Source: Hibiscus mutabilis (Eukaryota; Streptophyta; Magnoliopsida; Malvales; Malvaceae). From it: a stretch of DNA of 64,000 nucleotides. The stretch is taken from NCBI GenBank assembly GCA_019671005.1, contig CM033738.1, positions 19,494,202 to 19,558,201 of the forward strand, in the 5' to 3' direction. The number at the start of each line of letters is the position of its first letter. Position 1 is the first letter of the stretch. A program made the position numbers and the translations under genes. Positions 1 to 10,888 of the stretch are shown here, piece by piece. The notes beneath the pieces are model-generated. The model ran no database searches and had not been told where the DNA came from. It was given only the letters and a program-made list of their open reading frames with translations.

Positions 1-405
1 GCAAAAAGGCTACATCAACATATACGATCATAATAAACGAACATGAATATTTAAATATGGAACATGACTGAAATGAAAAGAAATAAACATAAGAAACATA
101 AATTAAAAGGCAATAATATGCGGTTTAGGGACGAAATTGCAAACTGAACAGAACCTAAAAGGACTAAAACTGTAATTGGACCAAAGGGCAGGCTTGAAGT
201 GAAAATTTCAAAAACACGGTGGGACTAGTGAGGTAATTTCGCCATTTAAAAACTGATTCAATTTAATCCAGGGGTTGGATTGCAAGATTTTAGAATATAA
301 GGGGGACCCGAATTGTAGATATCCCATGCGGCAAGACAGAAATGAAAATATCAAAAACGCGGGGGGATTTATTTCAGAATTTTACCATTTCACAAAATAA
401 AATGC

Positions 406-415
406 CTATAAAAAC
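406..415 (+). promoter_or_regulatory. TATA-like box against the element's coding strand
   Basis: CTATAAAAAC is followed 60-90 bases downstream by a CT-rich tract (478-500) and an ATG at 523 opening a 45-codon ORF (523-660). All of this is on the plus strand, antisense to gag-pol. The same arrangement recurs in the other three LTRs of this family (15476, 48124, 61974). It looks like a plant core promoter with leader, but transcription is not shown. Confidence 0.4.
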
Positions 416-776
416 CCCTTTTTTAGCCCGATCTCAAATTTTCCTCATTTTTTCCTTAGCCAGTTTTATAATAACCCTTCTCTCTCTCATTTTCTCTCAA
501 CTCACCCATCCCCAAACCTTTGATGAACCCAGAACCCGGTGACTCTCCGCCGTCCTTTCCGCCGCTGGCCGCCGCTAGCCGGCGCCGGCGAACCAAAAAA
601 AACACCCAAAACCAACCTCTTTTCAAACCGAACCCGAATATGAACTTAGATTTACACTAAGACTCACCCTTTTGCCTAGATCTAAGTAAATACGAAACGA
701 AAAAAAGTTTTTTTTTTGTTTATGTTTAACCGAAATGAAACCAAAAGGGACCTCCCACTCCCTTCAGTTCACCATG

Positions 777-796
777 TTCAGCTTGGGAAAGCTGAA
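777..796. repeat. LTR hairpin, 8-bp stem and GGGA loop
   Basis: TTCAGCTT-GGGA-AAGCTGAA is a perfect inverted repeat. The right LTR has the same at 15846-15865. In copy A2 (48481-48500) the stem is TTCGGCTT/AAGCCGAA, a paired A:T to G:C change. Confidence 0.6.
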
Positions 797-1188
797 GAGG
801 CTTGTCACTGGTGAGGGGAGATCCATTGACAACGAAGGTAACAAATCTACATCCCTCTCTTTTTGTTATTACTTCATTTTTTTGTATGCATGCAAAGAAG
901 TAAGAAAAAAAGAAAAAAGCGTTACCACTGAAACTTTGTGCTTCTTTTTTTTTATTTTTCTCTAACTGATTACAACTGGGCTGCCTTAAAATTACTTGTT
1001 TCATACATACATCCCTCTTTTTTGGTTTGGTAGCAAGTAGTGTAAAACATTTTTTTAGATATGAAATGATACTGACATCGCCTCTTTTTTTTGTGTTTTT
1101 TGATATATCTGAACGCGGTGGTTGGAGGCCGGCATGGTGGAAGCATGGTGATGGTGTGGGGGAGATGTCTTCGGCCAGAGGCGTTCTC

Positions 1189-1218
1189 GACCGTTGGATC
1201 AGATTCGATCTAACGGTC
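1189..1218. repeat. Near-palindrome in LTR (CCGTTGGATC...GATCTAACGG)
   Basis: Arms of 12 bases (GACCGTTGGATC and GATCTAACGGTC) pair with one mismatch around a 6-base centre. The equivalent site in copy A2, 48882-48907, is a perfect 26-base palindrome. Confidence 0.6.
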
Positions 1219-1846
1219 AGGATAGCTTGAAGAATGCACGGTCCAGATGAAACCTCGATCGGTGGAACGGCTCCAGATCGTGACACGTGGGGCTCAGCAG
1301 TCAAGGAGTTATAGCGCGTGGGATTCACGCCCGCGTGGGATATCGAAGGGTCCGCGCGTGGATCGAACGCGCGCGTGGCATTCGAACGGTCCAGGCATGC
1401 AATACACGCGTATATTAATAATAATATATTAATATAATAGTAAATGCATACACATACATACTTACGTACACATACATACAATTGTAATGAAATACATTCA
1501 CACGTAAATACACTTAATAATAATACATACAATTCATGCAACACTCATGCGTATACATTCAATAATAACAAGGGCATTAATAATATATACATGCAAACAT
1601 ATATAAACATACTCATAAATGCACATATACCAACATACATTATACGATACCCCTAACATAAATATAACCATATCACACACATATTAATAGGTACGTAATA
1701 CACAACAAAAATATATGCACCATGCATACATTCACGCATATATCATTATGTAATATTAATAACATATACACGCACATACATATATGTAATCATGCACTAA
1801 TATATTAATATGATACTTAGAGATTAGATAAAAATGAGTGATTACA

Positions 1847-1859
1847 GTTGCCCCTCTTT
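1847..1859 (-). other. Polypurine tract of copy A1
   Basis: On the minus strand AAAGAGGGGCAAC directly precedes the LTR start TGTAATC. This is the expected plus-strand primer site of an LTR retrotransposon. The same tract abuts the 3' LTR of copy A2. Confidence 0.8.
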
Positions 1860-1989
1860 GCTTGTTCTCGTGGAATGGGAACAAAGCAAAGATTCAGAAG
1901 CACTCATTTTTATCCGACTTCCCTATTTGTAGCTTCGGAAACACGTGCTCTTCTGGAACTCTCCGCTTTTCCTTGGCTGAATCTTCGGG

Positions 1990-2845
1990 CTCGTAAGTCC
2001 TTTCTATATAACTTCTTTCCCCTCCAATCTTTGAGCTACAGGCTCTTCCTATATGGAACCCTTCGCTGTGAAGCCTCAAGTTATGAGTCCCTCCTATATA
2101 GAATTTTTCATCTTAAGACGGTAAGGCTCGGAGTCCTTCCTATATAGAACTCTTTGCTTTCAACGCGGTTGGTTTTTTTTATATAAAACCTTTTGCGTCG
2201 TTGATGGATTCTTCCGACTGGGAGTTCCTCCTGTATAGAACTGCTAGTCTTCAAACCCTGGAGCCGTCAGTCCTTCCTATATAGAACTTTTAGCTTCTGA
2301 AATCTTAGAGCTACGGGTTCTTCCTATATAGAACCTCTCACTCTAAGACAGTAAAGCTCAGAGCCCTTCCTATATGGGACTCTTCGCTTTCAACACAATA
2401 GGTTTTCCCTATATAAAACCTTGTGTATCATGGGTGAATTCCTTCGGCTGGGAGTTCTTCCTATATAGAACTGCTAGTCTTCACCCCAGAGCTGCAAGCC
2501 CTTCTTATATAAAACTTTCAGCTTCTGAAATCTCGGAGCTACGGGTTCTTCCTATATAGAATTTTTCACTCTAAGACAGTAAAGCTCGGAGCCCTTCCTA
2601 TATAAGACCCTTCGCTTTCAACACAACAGCTTTTCCCTATATAAAACCTTGTGTGTCATGGGTGAATTCCTTCGGCTGGGAGTTCTTCCTATATAGAACT
2701 GCTAGTCTTCACCCTGGAGCTGCAAGCCCTTCCTGTATAAAACTTTCAGCTCATGAAGCCTCGGAGCGGCGGATTCTTCCTACATAGAACCTCTCTCTGC
2801 AGGCGCTTGGAAACATAGGCCTTTCGTATGTAGAACCTTCATCTT
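1990..2845. repeat. Tandem array in the 3' region, unit core CCTATATAGAAC
   Basis: About 19 degenerate units of 40-50 bp, each with a core like TTCCTATATAGAAC. They are organised in a higher-order repeat of about 229 bp: the segment beginning GGGAGTTC recurs near 2220, 2450 and 2679. Many units read AGTTCT-N8-AGAACT, a 6-bp inverted repeat around the 8-bp palindrome CTATATAG. The array lies between integrase and the purine tract, where pea Ogre elements are known to carry hypervariable tandem repeats. Confidence 0.85.
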
Positions 2846-3791
2846 CACATTTGGGATTCACACCATGATGGCTACCGATGTCTCTTTGAATCTATAGATA
2901 CCTGTCTAAGATAAAACAAAATGCTATGACAAATGAATTGACATGCTCCTAATCCTAGTGATGTCTAACTGTTCATGATGCATGAGTGTCAATATCTTAG
3001 TGGGCCTGCTTTAGTCCTCAGTCAATCTCGACTTTACATTGTTCACTTTCTCCCTTTTTTGGCGGCGATACCCCATTTCACTGTCGGGTTCAACCATTCC
3101 AACCTTTCTTTTTCTGAATTTCTGACTTGGGGTTCTAAAGTGCCCTTTCGGGTTTTCGCTTTAGAGGTTTTTTTTTCAAGGGGTGCCCTTCTGGGTTTTC
3201 ACCTGGGAGATCTCTCTTGTTATCTCGCATGCTTTCTCTTGAACAAGCAGGGCGTGCGCCATTGGTCATCCTATCCTGTTGCTTGAAGCCTTCTGCCTTC
3301 CATGTCAACGGCCGTTATGTAGGGAGCTAAAGGGCAAAGTTAACATCGTTTTCTAATCACCTGCATCTTTAAGATTAGATCGCAGTAATGCTAAGAAATC
3401 TCTTGTTTATCATAAGCCTATGTTAGCTTATTTGCATGATATTAGCAAGAAGGCAAGGAATGTATGCTCAAAAACATGGTTTCATTACGATTAAGGGTTT
3501 GGGATACTTTGAGAGAGTTATGACACACATGAGGAAGAGGAAAAGCTAAACATGAAATACAAGATCCCTCATTATCTTCGGTATGAATGATACATGATCC
3601 TGTCAACCGGCGTAGAATCTTTTACCTGAAGCTCCCTCTTCACAGGGTTCATAGGGATGACCCTTCTCTTCGGATATCCAACCTTTCAATTTAACCGAGC
3701 CGCCCTTTACGGGTTTTCGACTCGGTCCTCCCTTTGCTTCACGACGCCCTATTTCGGGTTTTCGCCCTGAGCTCTCCATTTTCATTTTTTT
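2846..3791. other. Non-coding 3' spacer with degenerate CCCTTTCGGGTTTTC repeats
   Basis: No retained reading frame is seen on either strand. Short imperfect repeats of the type GCCCTTTCGGGTTTTCGC occur near 3138, 3185, 3700 and 3748, each with a small CCC/GGG inverted core. A plus-strand ORF at 2975-3286 is truncated and diverged in copy A2 and is not considered a gene. Confidence 0.5.
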
Positions 3792-4952
3792 TCAAACGTA
3801 GTATTTCTTAACAGAATCGGAATTTATAGGGCTTTTCAGCTCGTCTCCATCCATTTCAGTTAAGATTAGGGCTCCTCCTGAGAAAGCCTTTTTTACCACG
3901 TACGACCCTTCCCAGTTGGGCATCCACTTTCCTCGAGAATCTTTCCAAATCGGGAGGATTTTCTTGAGTACCAGATCCCCCTCTCTGAACTCTCTTGGGC
4001 GCACCTTTTTGTTGTATGCCCGCATCATCCGCTTTTGGTACATCTGACCATGACAAATGGCCTTTAGTCTCTTTTCTTCAATGAGATTTAGCTGGTCGAG
4101 TCTGGCTTGCACCCATTCGGATTCTTCTAATTTTACTTCATTTAAGACCCGGAGTGACGAGATCTCTACCTTAATGGGGAGTACTGCTTTGGTACCATAC
4201 ACCAAGGAGTAGGGTGTTGCCCCTGTTGATGTGCGAATGGACGTCCTATAGGCGAAAAGGGCAAATGGCAGCTTCTCGTGCCAATCCCTGTAGGTATCCG
4301 TCGTCTTTGCTATGATCTTCTTTATGTTCTTGTTTGCTGCTTCCACTGCCCCATCATTTTAGGATGATAGACTGTGGAATTATGGTGTGTTATCTTGAAT
4401 TGATTGCACACGTCCGTCATCATTTTGTTATTCAGATTGGAAGCGTTGTCGGTGATGACCCTTTCTGGAAAACCGTATCAACAAATAATCTCCTTCTTTA
4501 GGAACTTACATACTGTAGTCCTTGTGATGTTGGTAAGATGCTGCCTCTACCCATTTAGTGAAATAGTCTATAGCGACCAAAATGAAACGGTGTCCGTTGG
4601 AAGCCTTCGGATGAATCTGCCCGATGACGTCCATGCCCCACGCCGCAAAAGGCCACGGAGAATTCATGGTGTGTAAAGGCGATGGGGGTGCGTGAATCTT
4701 TTCAGCATAAATTTTGCATTTGTGGCATTTCCTGGCGTAATCGATACAATCTCCCTCCATGGTCAACCAGAAATAGCCATATCTTATAATTTTCTGGGCT
4801 ATAGACAGCCCGTTGGCGTGCGTCCCACATAGCCCATCGTGTACCTCGGTTAAAATCTCCTTCGCCTCCCGGGCATCCACACATCTCAGCAGTGTCTGAT
4901 CATGACTTTTCCTATATAGGATATCCCCATCTAGGACATATCCTGTTGCCAT
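3792..4952 (-). pseudogene. Integrase, frameshifted (copy A1)
   Basis: Integrase inserts the element cDNA into host DNA. Seen on the minus strand: the N-terminal HHCC zinc finger (EVHDGLCGTH ... CHKCK), the first catalytic Asp in WGMDVIG, the second in ITDN, the catalytic Glu in GAVEAANKN, and the C-terminal GPY/F-like module with WMPNWEGSYVV. Compared with copy A2 there are two frame breaks: near 4531, just after KWVEAAS, and near 4354, where one T is missing just before the catalytic Glu motif. The protein is therefore split into three frames. The last codons (KKYYV) precede the stop at 3792. It is the 3'-most domain of pol, as in other Ty3/gypsy elements. Confidence 0.9.
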
Positions 4953-6917
4953 TTTCTGAGTGTTTTTCTGTCATTGTCATTTGCTCCTTCGGGATACTTT
5001 CGAAGCTTGACATATTGCAAGATGTCATAGTACCATGGGTTTCCATCAATCTCTTCCTGTACATTACAACAATGAGCAGGCCTTTCAAACGTCTGCATCT
5101 TAATGGGCTTTATTTCTGCCCTAGTGTTTGTTTTAAACATGGACGCCAGGGTCGCCAAGGCGTCTGCCATCTGATTTTCTTCTCGGGGAAGGTAATTGAA
5201 GCTGACCCTTTCGAACACCTTGGTGAGCCCTTGAATCAATTCATAATATTTGACCAACTTCGGGTCCCTGGTTTCCCATTCCCCATGCAATTGGTAAATT
5301 AATAAGGATGAATCTCCGAATACTCGAAGTTCCTGAATCTTTCTCTCAATAGCTGAGTTTAGTCCCATAACGCAGGCTTCGTATTCAGCTATATTGTTGG
5401 TGCAGAAGAATTCTAATCTGTTGGTGAAGGGATAATAGACATTCTCAGGGGAAATTAGCACGGCTCCTATCCCATGTCCGAGGGCGTTAGAGGCTCCATC
5501 GAAGTAAAGCTTCCATGATTTATCATCTAAAACCTCTTCCTCGGTTGTAATGCACATCAAGTCTTCATCCGGGAAATTAAAGTTCAACGCCTCATAGTCG
5601 TCCGAAGCGCGACTAGCTAGGAAATCTACTACGGTACTCCCCTTTACGGCTTTCTGGCTCACGTATACAATATCGAATTCGGATAAGAGCATCTGCCAGC
5701 GGGCCATCCTTCTCATTAGTGCTGGCGCTTCCATTAAGAACTTCAATGGGTCTAGCTTGGATATCAACCAAGTAGTATGGTACAGCATATACTGCCTAAG
5801 CCGCTTGGTAGCCCAAACTAGAGCACAACACAGCTTCTGAACTGGCGGGTACCGCGTTTCGCAATCATTGAACTTTCTGCTTAGGCAATAGATGGCTTGC
5901 TCCCTTTTCCCTGACTCATCGTGTTGCCCCAATACGCATCCCATTGAATTCTCAAAGACTGTTAGGTAGAGGATTAATGGTCGGTCTGGTACTGGCGCGA
6001 CTAAATCGGAGCATTTGTCAGGTACCTTTTGATCTTCTCTAGGGCCCCTTGACATTCCTCATCCCACACACCAGGATTATTCTTTCTAAGAAGTCTGAAG
6101 ACCGGGTCACATCGATCGGTTAATTGGGAAATGAAACGAGAAATATAATTCAACCTCCCCAGGAAACCGCGAACTTCCTTCTGAGTGTGGGGTGGTGAGA
6201 GATCCTGGGTGACTTTCACTTTATCTAGATCGATCTCAATCCCTCTTCTGCTTACCACGAACCCTAGGAGTTTTCCAGAAGTAACGGCAAAGGTACACTT
6301 GGCGGGATTAAGCCTCAGCTGGTATTTCCGTAGTCTTTGGAATAGTTTTCTCAAGTTCTGTAGGTGCTCCTCCTCTGTTCGGGACTTGGCAATCATGTCG
6401 TCCACGTATACTTCTATTTCTTTGTGCATCATGTCATGGAAAAGAGTCACCATCGCTCTTTGGTACGTTGCCCCTGCATTCTTGAGCCCAAAAGGCATCA
6501 CCCGATAACAAAAAGTGCCCCACATGGTTATGAACGTAGTTTTCTCCATGTCGTTAGAGTCCATCTTTATCTGGTTATACTCTGAAAAGCCGTCCATGAA
6601 TGAAAACCATGAATGTCCCGCGGTGTTGTCAACCAGCGTGTCAATATGTGGTAAGGGGAAGTTGTCTTTAGGGCTGGCTCGGTTTAGATCCCTATAATCT
6701 ACACACATACGAACTTTTCCGTCCTTTTTTGGTACTGGTACGATGTTTGCAACCCATTCAGGGTATTTGGCTACCTCCAAGAAACCAGCGTCAAACTATT
6801 TTTTACCTCTTCTCTGATTTTTAATAACATGTCTGCTCTCATTCTCTGAAGTTTTTGCTGTATTGGTTTGCACTCCGGCTTTGTTGGCAATTTGTGCACC
6901 ACTATGTCAGTATTCAA
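4931..6917 (-). pseudogene. Reverse transcriptase, RNase H and archaeal-type RNase H (copy A1)
   Basis: RT copies element RNA into DNA; RNase H removes the RNA strand. The RT part (to about 6001) shows VPVPKKDGKVRMCVDYRDLN, the catalytic Asp in FMDGFSEYNQ and the YVDD box, followed by the thumb region GFLGRLNYISRFI. Next comes the usual Ty3-type RNase H (PLILYLTVFENSMGCVLGQ ... YCLSRKFNDCE). A second domain follows with YFDGAS, AEYEAC, VFGDSS and NQMADALA supplying the D-E-D-D set; this is the extra archaeal-type RNase H known from the Tat lineage. A frameshift sits at the RT/RNase H junction (about 6003-6050), where one base is missing relative to A2. A second stop lies at 6918, where the MPG of A2 is MP-stop. 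Confidence 0.92.
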
Positions 6918-7242
6918 TCATGGCATATCTTGATAGGTCCAGGCGAAAACATTCTTAAATTCTCGAAGTAGGGTTATCAGTTCGTGCTTGGTTTTCGAGG
7001 AAAACGTCGTCCCTATTTTCACTTCTTTTCTTTCTTCTTCAGTCCCTAAGTTTACAACTTCTGTTTCTTCTTGGTGGGGCATGATTTGCCTTTCTTCGTT
7101 GGCCACCATTCTCCTCAACTCTACCGGGACCTCACATTCTATCTCATCATCTTCTTCCTCAATTCCCTCTGAGATCTCAGTGCATTCAAAATTCACTCCG
7201 AGATTGGATCCGGTATTATTCATATAGTCAATCATGAGCGAC
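6918..7242 (-). CDS. Start of the pol exon downstream of the intron (copy A1)
   Basis: An acidic linker of about 105 residues (EEEDDEIECEVPVEL ... ) followed by KNVFAWTYQDMP, the usual lead-in to the RT domain of Tat/Ogre elements. It is preceded by a consensus 3' splice site rather than continuing into protease in frame, so I read it as the beginning of the second exon. It ends at a stop (6918) not shared with copy A2. No function beyond linking protease to RT can be assigned. Confidence 0.6.
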
Positions 7243-7470
7243 CTGCATTAAATGAGAATGAATTGTATTGGGAAGAGGATGGCTTTATATGAAGTGAATG
7301 AACATGAAGAATGTATGAATGAAATAAATGAAATGTTGGTCACTCAAGAAAGTGGGGATATTTTCATTTCAACAAAAAGTTAACATATGTGCCCTATACA
7401 AAAGATCCCCATTGTTTATGGGCAAAAACAAAAGGTTGATTCGGAGCATTGCTCTGATCTATTCTTAAAA
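7243..7470 (-). other. Probable Ogre-type intron between protease and RT (copy A1)
   Basis: On the minus strand the segment ends in a T-rich run and TTTAATGCAG, a good 3' splice site, directly before the downstream exon (base 7242). Protease sequence ends around 7470 (IDLPVVFKN) and stops close the frame in between. An intron at exactly this place is a known Ogre hallmark. I could not fix the 5' donor, so the upper boundary is approximate; the intron would be only about 200 bases. Confidence 0.55.
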
Positions 7471-8754
7471 ACCACAGGTAGATCAATGCAGCTCCAGTTA
7501 TCAAGTGTTTCCCCGGGATGGCAGGGCGGATGTTGGTCAACATTTGCTGCCTTGGCCCTTTCCAGCTATCATGTTGATGTACATCCCTTCAAGTGATTCA
7601 TTGAATATCTCCTCCTTGTTGAGTACGTCATTTTCCTTAATTGCCTCTTCAACTTCTTGACCTGATTGGTAGAATCCTCCGGAGACAAAAGTGGTTTTCA
7701 AACTAGGAAAGGACATTGGTCTCCACGGAATGTCTTCTCCTTCAAATCTGGCTTTTCTTTGCTCTTTTTTTCTCTTATATTCCTCTTTTCTCTGTTGGAC
7801 ACTTGGTTTGTAACCCAGCCCAAAACAGTCCTTCTTGGTTATCATACTTTTGGCTCTTAGGCTCCCTTGTAATCTCTTCCCTAACCCTCTTCCTACTTTG
7901 GCTCCTCAGCCCAAAGTTTCTGTGACGGTCATCTTGGTACAATTAGATAACCTGGGATAGGGGATTTGACTTCCCTCTGCGACGAATGTGGCATTCACTA
8001 GCTCTAATGCTTGAAAAGAGCATTCTGCAGCATCCTTGTCATTTTGAATATACGGGGCATCTGATGTCACTGAAGCAACAATTTCCTGCTCGGCCTCTAC
8101 TGTGACCAATTTGCCTTCGACTATGAATTTTAATTTCTGATGCAATGATGAGGGGACAACTCCTGCAGAGTGGATCCATGGCCTTCACAATAAGCAGCTA
8201 TAAGATGGTTTTATGTCCATTACCACAAAATCAATCACATACTCAGTCGGCCCGATCAATAGAGGCACCTCAATTTTTCCCATTGTTCCTCTTTGTGTAC
8301 CGTCAAAGGCTCTTACGGAGTTATGGCAGGGCTTTAGGTGAGAACCATCTATTGATAGTTTCTGCAAAGTCACCATAGGCAACACGTTCAATGCTGACCC
8401 GTTGTCAATCAGTACCCCAAGTACTACATACCCTTTACAATGGGTTATGATGTTAAGGGCTTTGGTGGACCCCATTCCTCCCTCGGGGATCTCATCATCA
8501 CTGAATGTTATATGATTATAGGCAGTGATATGCCCCACTATCCTGTCCAGATTTGTCATAGAAATATCCTGGGGCACAAACGTTTGATTTAATACTTTTA
8601 ATAGTGCCTCACGGTGTCTTTCTGAACTCAAGAGCAACTCCAACACTGTGATCCTAGCCGGTTGCTTTCGTAGTTGTTCCACTACGCTGTACTCGCTATG
8701 TCTCAGGAACTTCAGAAATTCTTTGGCCTGGGCCTCAGTTACCGGCTCATTCAT
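7471..8754 (-). pseudogene. Aspartic protease, C-terminal part of gag-pro (copy A1)
   Basis: Retropepsin that would cut the polyprotein. The active-site segment reads VLIDNGSALNVLP, with Asn in place of the usual Ser/Thr after Asp, as is common in Tat/Ogre elements. It is followed by VRAFDGTQRGTMGKIEVPL and the flap and C-terminal motif FVVMDIKPSYSCLLGRPWIH (the last part out of frame). It begins about 25 codons after a UAG that separates it from gag. Frameshifts near 8170, 7880 and 7540 split the domain relative to copy A2. The C-terminal extension (KEEYKRKKEQRKARF ...) is basic and runs up to the probable intron. Confidence 0.85.
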
Positions 8755-8781
8755 CTTTGGGGAAGGTTCTTCACCGAATAT

Positions 8782-10888
8782 CTACGCGGGGCTAACCGCT
8801 GTATTCTTTCCCTTATCTTTGACCGCTTCAGCTGCTCTCAAAGCCTCAGAGGAATAACATCTGCCGTTCCTCGTGAAATGGGCCACCTCACCAACATTCA
8901 CATCGCTCTTGCTTTGTTCGTCTTTTAGCGTAGGCTCTTTTACCTGACCATATTCTGGCTTTTCTAGCGTGGTCACATTTATAGCATAGTTCCAGGGAGT
9001 TTGCCGCATATCATTGAATGGGAACGGGGATGGTGCTGAAATGATGATCTTGGGATTTATCTTAGTGGTTTCTCCTTGGGAGGCACCTGCAATCCCTGGC
9101 CTGGAAGAGATGATAAAAGGTCTATCCCTCCCGTATTTAGCGTTGGGGCTATCCGTCACATGTACGTCTGACCCCTTCTTTCCCGTGGGCTCTTCGAAGA
9201 ATTCTATTTGCTTTTCATTCATCAATTGTTGTACCAATCTCTTGAACTCGTCGCACTTTTGGATGTCATGCCCTTCGTCCTGATGGAATTCGCAATACAC
9301 TTCACATCCCTTCTGCCTTATTACCATGCCTTTGTCGATCACATGGGCCATGCATAATTGTTGAAATACCCACCGCAAAGGAGATTTGATTTCTGACACA
9401 TCATCCTTAATCTTCCTGGTAAAGTATTCTTCAATAACATTTACTCCTCTGTTCCCATGATTAGGTAATGGGTTAGTAGCTACACTTGGTTCTTCAAACT
9501 TCAATATCCCAGAATCAATTAAGTTCTACACAAGTTTTTTTGAAGGCCAGGTAGTTCTCGGTGGGATGTCTAGAGGTACCGCCGTGATAGTCGCAATGCG
9601 CGTTCGGGTTATACCAAGATGGGAATGGCGGTTTGAAAGGAGTAACGTAATATGGACGGACCAGGTCTGCTTCATACAACTGGGAGTAAAGCTCCGAGTA
9701 CGGAACGGGTAGGGGAGTAAAAGCTTTCCTCTCTTTCTCTTTTCTAGAGGTTCTCTTCTCTCTTTGATTCGAGTTTTGTGCTTTTCCCACAGGTGCTTGT
9801 GGCTGTGAGACTATAAAATTCTTCGGGGTGGTATAAGTGCTGGTGGCGTTTACTTCATTCTTCTTGCTATATTTCCGAGATCCTTCCCCGCTATCAATTC
9901 TACCACTCTTAATTGCCAATTCAATGGACTCCCCAGTCCTAATCAGATCAGCAAAACTCTGTGTTGTGTTATTAATGAGGCGATCGAAAAGTGCCCCTTT
10001 CAAAGTATTAACGAATAATGGCGTAATTTCATGTTCCGGGAGGGATGGCTAAATTTGGGCGGCCACTTCCCACCACCTTTGAGCATATTGTCATAGACTT
10101 TCATTGGACTTCTGCCCCATATTTTCCAACATAATTCTACTGGGGGTCATATCTGTTACATGTTTATATTGCTCAATGAATGCTCTTGACAGATCTTTCC
10201 ATGTCTTGACATTTACCTTGCTCAATTGGGTCTACCACCGTAACGCCGCTCCAGTTAGGCTGTCTTGGAAACAGTGAATCAGTAACTTCTCATCCTTAAG
10301 GTAGGCCACCATCTTTCGGCAGTACATTGTTATGTGAACGGAAGGACACGTGGTTCCATCGTATTTGTCGAACTCTGGCGTTTTAAATTTTGGCGGTAGG
10401 ACAAGGTCGGATATCAGACTCAAGTCACTAGCGTCATTTCCTGATTCTTTCATAGCTTGTAGAGTTTTAAATTTTTCCTCCATGAGGCGAAACCTTTCCT
10501 CCCACTTTTTTTCTACCTCTGTCTTGATCCTTTCGACCAAATTCAGGTCTGGCACCTCCTCTTCATAGAGTGCTTCAGTGTCAAAGGGTTGAGTCTCAGG
10601 TGCCCCTACCTGAAGACTAGCTGACATTCCTGCAGGGTCGATATACACCTTTCTAGTCGGATTTGGCGCAGCTGGTTGAACCTTATTGTGAACTGGAGTA
10701 CCCTCTGGTTCTTGAACGGTTTCTCCTTCAACTCTCTTTCCAAGACTTTTAGCCAACAATGCGGTTATGTCGGATACTATCGATGCTTGCGACTGACCAA
10801 TCTGGTCACTGAGGCTTCTTTGAGCCTCTTTAAACCTTGCCTCGAGCTCTCTTTTCCCCTTTTCTAGACTGATTATCTTGTCTTCCAT
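8782..10888 (-). pseudogene. Gag polyprotein (copy A1)
   Basis: Structural protein of the virus-like particle. The N-terminus starts at the ATG at 10888 (MEDKIISLEKGKRELEARF), predicted coiled coil. It continues with PPKFKTPEFDKYDGTTCP and MVAYLKDEKLLIHCFQDSL, the conserved retrotransposon gag core. A zinc-knuckle-like CDYHGG...HPTENYLAFK lies near 9560, and a second Cys/His cluster (VYCEFHQDEGHDIQKCDEF) near 9270. Lesions: a stop at 10232 (TAG in place of TAC after ALRW), loss of frame between 10003 and 10232, and an extra T near 9538. It ends at a UAG at 8782-8784 that is also present in copy A2. Confidence 0.88.

Larger units (their letters stand above)
1..1846 (-). repeat. 3' LTR of copy A1 (cut by the window start)
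   Basis: Base 1 aligns with 15071 in the right LTR and the match continues to the terminal ATTACA at 1841-1846. Relative to the right LTR it lacks about 229 bp (right-LTR 16459-16687, including a 12-bp-stem hairpin) and carries a short duplicated GCGTGG-type segment near 1318-1340. The inner edge is followed by a purine tract on the minus strand, which identifies it as the 3' LTR. Confidence 0.9.

Noticed and set aside
726..1544. 272-codon minus-strand ORF in the left LTR
   Set aside because: It runs through low-complexity and palindromic LTR sequence and is not maintained in the other three LTR copies, where frames and stops differ. Not considered a gene.
2975..3286. Plus-strand 103-codon ORF antisense to the 3' region
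   Set aside because: The counterpart in A2 (50798-50995) is shorter, with shifted frame and different residues. No family recognised. A conserved antisense ORF of the Tat type is not supported.
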